Origin: Victivallales bacterium
GTDB taxonomy: Bacteria; Verrucomicrobiota; Lentisphaeria; Oligosphaerales; Oligosphaeraceae
Assembly (NCBI GenBank): GCA_017964325.1
Contig: JAGCSE010000121.1
Location: 1 to 7,334 of the forward strand
Direction of reading: 5' to 3'
Length of the DNA stretch: 7,334 bases
In this document: positions 6,623 through 7,334 of the stretch, in pieces
Numbering within the stretch: position 1 is the first letter of the stretch
Layout of the letters: each line of letters opens with the position of its first letter
Program-made: the position numbers and the translations under genes
Notes under the pieces: model-generated
Told to the model about the DNA's origin: nothing
What the model saw: the letters and a program-made list of their open reading frames with translations, nothing else
The model's database searches: none

Positions 6623-6657
6623 AAAAAACCGCTGATGAAATCCAAAACGGATTCACC
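6623..6657 (-). terminator. Candidate intrinsic terminator of marR
   Basis: On the minus strand GGTGAATCC, loop GTTTT, GGATTTCATC forms a nine-pair stem with one G-T and one bulged T, followed after AGCGG by six T. It lies about 90 bases past the marR stop and upstream of the antitoxin promoter, the right place to separate the two transcripts. The five-base gap before the T run weakens the case. Confidence 0.4.
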
Positions 6658-6721
6658 AATGGGATTATGACCATATCGAAATTCCTAACCTTGCAACAAT
6701 TCTGAATTATGCATTGAATTT

Positions 6722-6749
6722 GCTTTAAGCATTAAGCTTTAAGCTCTTA
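6722..6749. repeat. 7-bp tandem array overlapping the marR stop codon
   Basis: Four heptamers in a row: GCTTTAA (6722), GCATTAA (6729), GCTTTAA (6736) and GCTCTTA (6743), then a partial GCTA. The TTA that ends the fourth unit (6747-6749) is the complement of the marR stop codon TAA, so the array begins exactly at the end of the gene and runs away from it. Confidence 0.7.
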
Positions 6750-7214
6750 GCTATCCTTGTATTCCGTCTTGATCTTCTGGTTCACACGGCCCAGAAGGCT
6801 CAGGAAGGTCTGCCGTTCATCCTCTGACAGCACGGAAAGGGCGCGTGTGTTGATTTCCCGCATCAGACCATAGAAGACCGGCAGCAGCACGGTGGCCTTG
6901 TCCAGCAATTTGAAATGGTACATCCGCCGGTCATGCGGCACAGGCACTTTTTCCAGATAGCCGCCCTCCACCAATTGGTGGAGCGTCAGATGAATCGCGC
7001 TTTTGGCCAGCAGGAGCTCCTTGGAGATGTCCTCCAACGTCATGTCCGGGTGAAGCCCCAGAAACACAAGCATATATGCCTGGGCCATCGTGATTTCCAT
7101 CTCCTTGATGCGGCGTGCTCCATAGTTGAGCAACAGGCGGTATGACGAATTCAACGCCTGCAGAAACTGCAGCTCCTCTACCGACGGACGTTCCATGTCG
7201 TTTTTCTTCTTCAT
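6747..7214 (-). CDS. MarR-family winged helix-turn-helix transcriptional regulator
   Basis: A 155-residue MarR-type regulator of normal length. An N-terminal dimerisation helix (about 13-38) is followed by the winged HTH: MTLEDISKELLLAKSAIHLTLHQLVEGGYL (58-87), and the wing with the hallmark DRR at 95-97 (VPHDRRMYHFKL), then C-terminal dimerisation helices (about 108-150). It is expected to bind a palindromic operator as a dimer and to release it on ligand binding or cysteine oxidation; this protein appears to contain no cysteine, which argues against an OhrR-like thiol switch. The start at 7214 has AAGGAG five bases upstream (7225-7220 on the minus strand). Two matching dyads upstream suggest autoregulation. 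The ligand and target genes are unknown; the target may lie just beyond the right edge of the window. Confidence 0.9.
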   Translation of the reverse strand: MKKKNDMERPSVEELQFLQALNSSYRLLLNYGARRIKEMEITMAQAYMLVFLGLHPDMTLEDISKELLLAKSAIHLTLHQLVEGGYLEKVPVPHDRRMYHFKLLDKATVLLPVFYGLMREINTRALSVLSEDERQTFLSLLGRVNQKIKTEYKDS

Positions 7215-7232
7215 GATGACTCCTTTTTCTTT

Positions 7233-7260
7233 ATATTAATAGAAACCGTTTTTGCGCCAA
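7233..7260 (-). promoter_or_regulatory. Candidate marR promoter
   Basis: On the minus strand TTGGCG (7260-7255) and TAATAT (7238-7233) are separated by 16 bases, with the ribosome binding site at 7225-7220 downstream. Matches are four of six in each hexamer. A leader of only about 12 nt would follow, so the true start of transcription may lie further upstream; an alternative pairing uses TTGAAA just upstream with a longer spacer. Confidence 0.3.
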
Positions 7261-7278
7261 TTTCAACATTTCAACGGA

Positions 7279-7325
7279 TTTTTTGTTCTATTTCGAACTT
7301 TTTTTGTTCTAATTGGAACTTTTTT
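7279..7325. promoter_or_regulatory. Paired palindromic operator-like sites upstream of marR
   Basis: Plus-strand GTTCTATTTCGAAC (7285-7298) and GTTCTAATTGGAAC (7306-7319) are both GTTC-N6-GAAC dyads, differing at two bases and each embedded in runs of six or more T. Their centres are exactly 21 bases apart, two helical turns, so two dimers would sit on the same face of the DNA. The right-hand site pairs at six of its seven dyad positions. Location about 70-105 bases upstream of a MarR gene, and the dimer-sized dyads, suggest binding by that protein. The binding protein is inferred, not shown. A weak plus-strand promoter reading out of the window (TTGTTC at 7304, TTTAAA at 7327, 17 apart) would overlap the right-hand site. 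Confidence 0.6.
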
Positions 7326-7334
7326 CTTTAAAAA

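Noticed and set aside
6616..6705. Small plus-strand reading frame of 29 codons in the marR to antitoxin gap
   Set aside because: It starts with ATG but has no ribosome binding site, overlaps the candidate minus-strand terminator and has no recognisable sequence.
7285..7319. LexA (SOS) boxes
   Set aside because: The GTTC/GAAC arms are LexA-like, but the spacing inside each dyad is six bases, whereas the Gram-positive and verrucomicrobial LexA dyads I know use four and the alphaproteobacterial form is a direct repeat. No lexA or repair gene is in view. The neighbouring MarR is the simpler binder.

Overview
This window reads as bacterial chromosome, most plausibly from a Lentisphaerota/Victivallales-like or neighbouring PVC-group gut or environmental bacterium. 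The basis is the combination of a two-domain GxDLY/SGNH hydrolase, a Tat-exported metallophosphatase and an FAD_oxidored-family flavoprotein, families that are expanded in that lineage. This placement is an inference from gene content only; no rRNA, tRNA or marker gene is present. There are seven protein genes, several short tandem repeats confined to the gaps between genes, and no RNA gene, CRISPR array, insertion sequence or origin that I can see.

Layout. (1) 1-1386: an AT-rich leader with a degenerate 23-bp repeat and a consensus-like promoter, then an AAA_14/DUF4143 ATPase with a nuclease-like C-terminus. (2) 1428-5588: three co-directed genes of higher GC, namely a GxDLY/SGNH esterase, a Tat-signal metallophosphatase and an FAD-dependent oxidoreductase. 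The first gap holds a 9-bp tandem array and the second holds two adjacent GC-rich hairpins. They may form a small catabolic operon, but the substrate cannot be read from the sequence. (3) 5654-6493, minus strand: a VapC-like PIN toxin preceded by a 104-aa partner in a family I do not recognise, separated by 3 nt with the toxin ribosome binding site over the partner's stop; this looks like a toxin-antitoxin operon. (4) 6747-7334, minus strand: a MarR-family repressor and its upstream region, which contains two near-identical 14-bp dyads spaced exactly 21 bp (two helical turns), a strong candidate operator. Whatever lies to the right of the window may be a divergently transcribed target.

The parts of most interest are the paired operator-like dyads in front of marR, the 9-bp CTAG-bearing array between two catabolic genes, the fact that nearly every gap carries its own different short tandem repeat, the twin hairpins directly before a start codon that lacks a Shine-Dalgarno sequence, and the unrecognised antitoxin candidate. 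No single feature here proves a new system.
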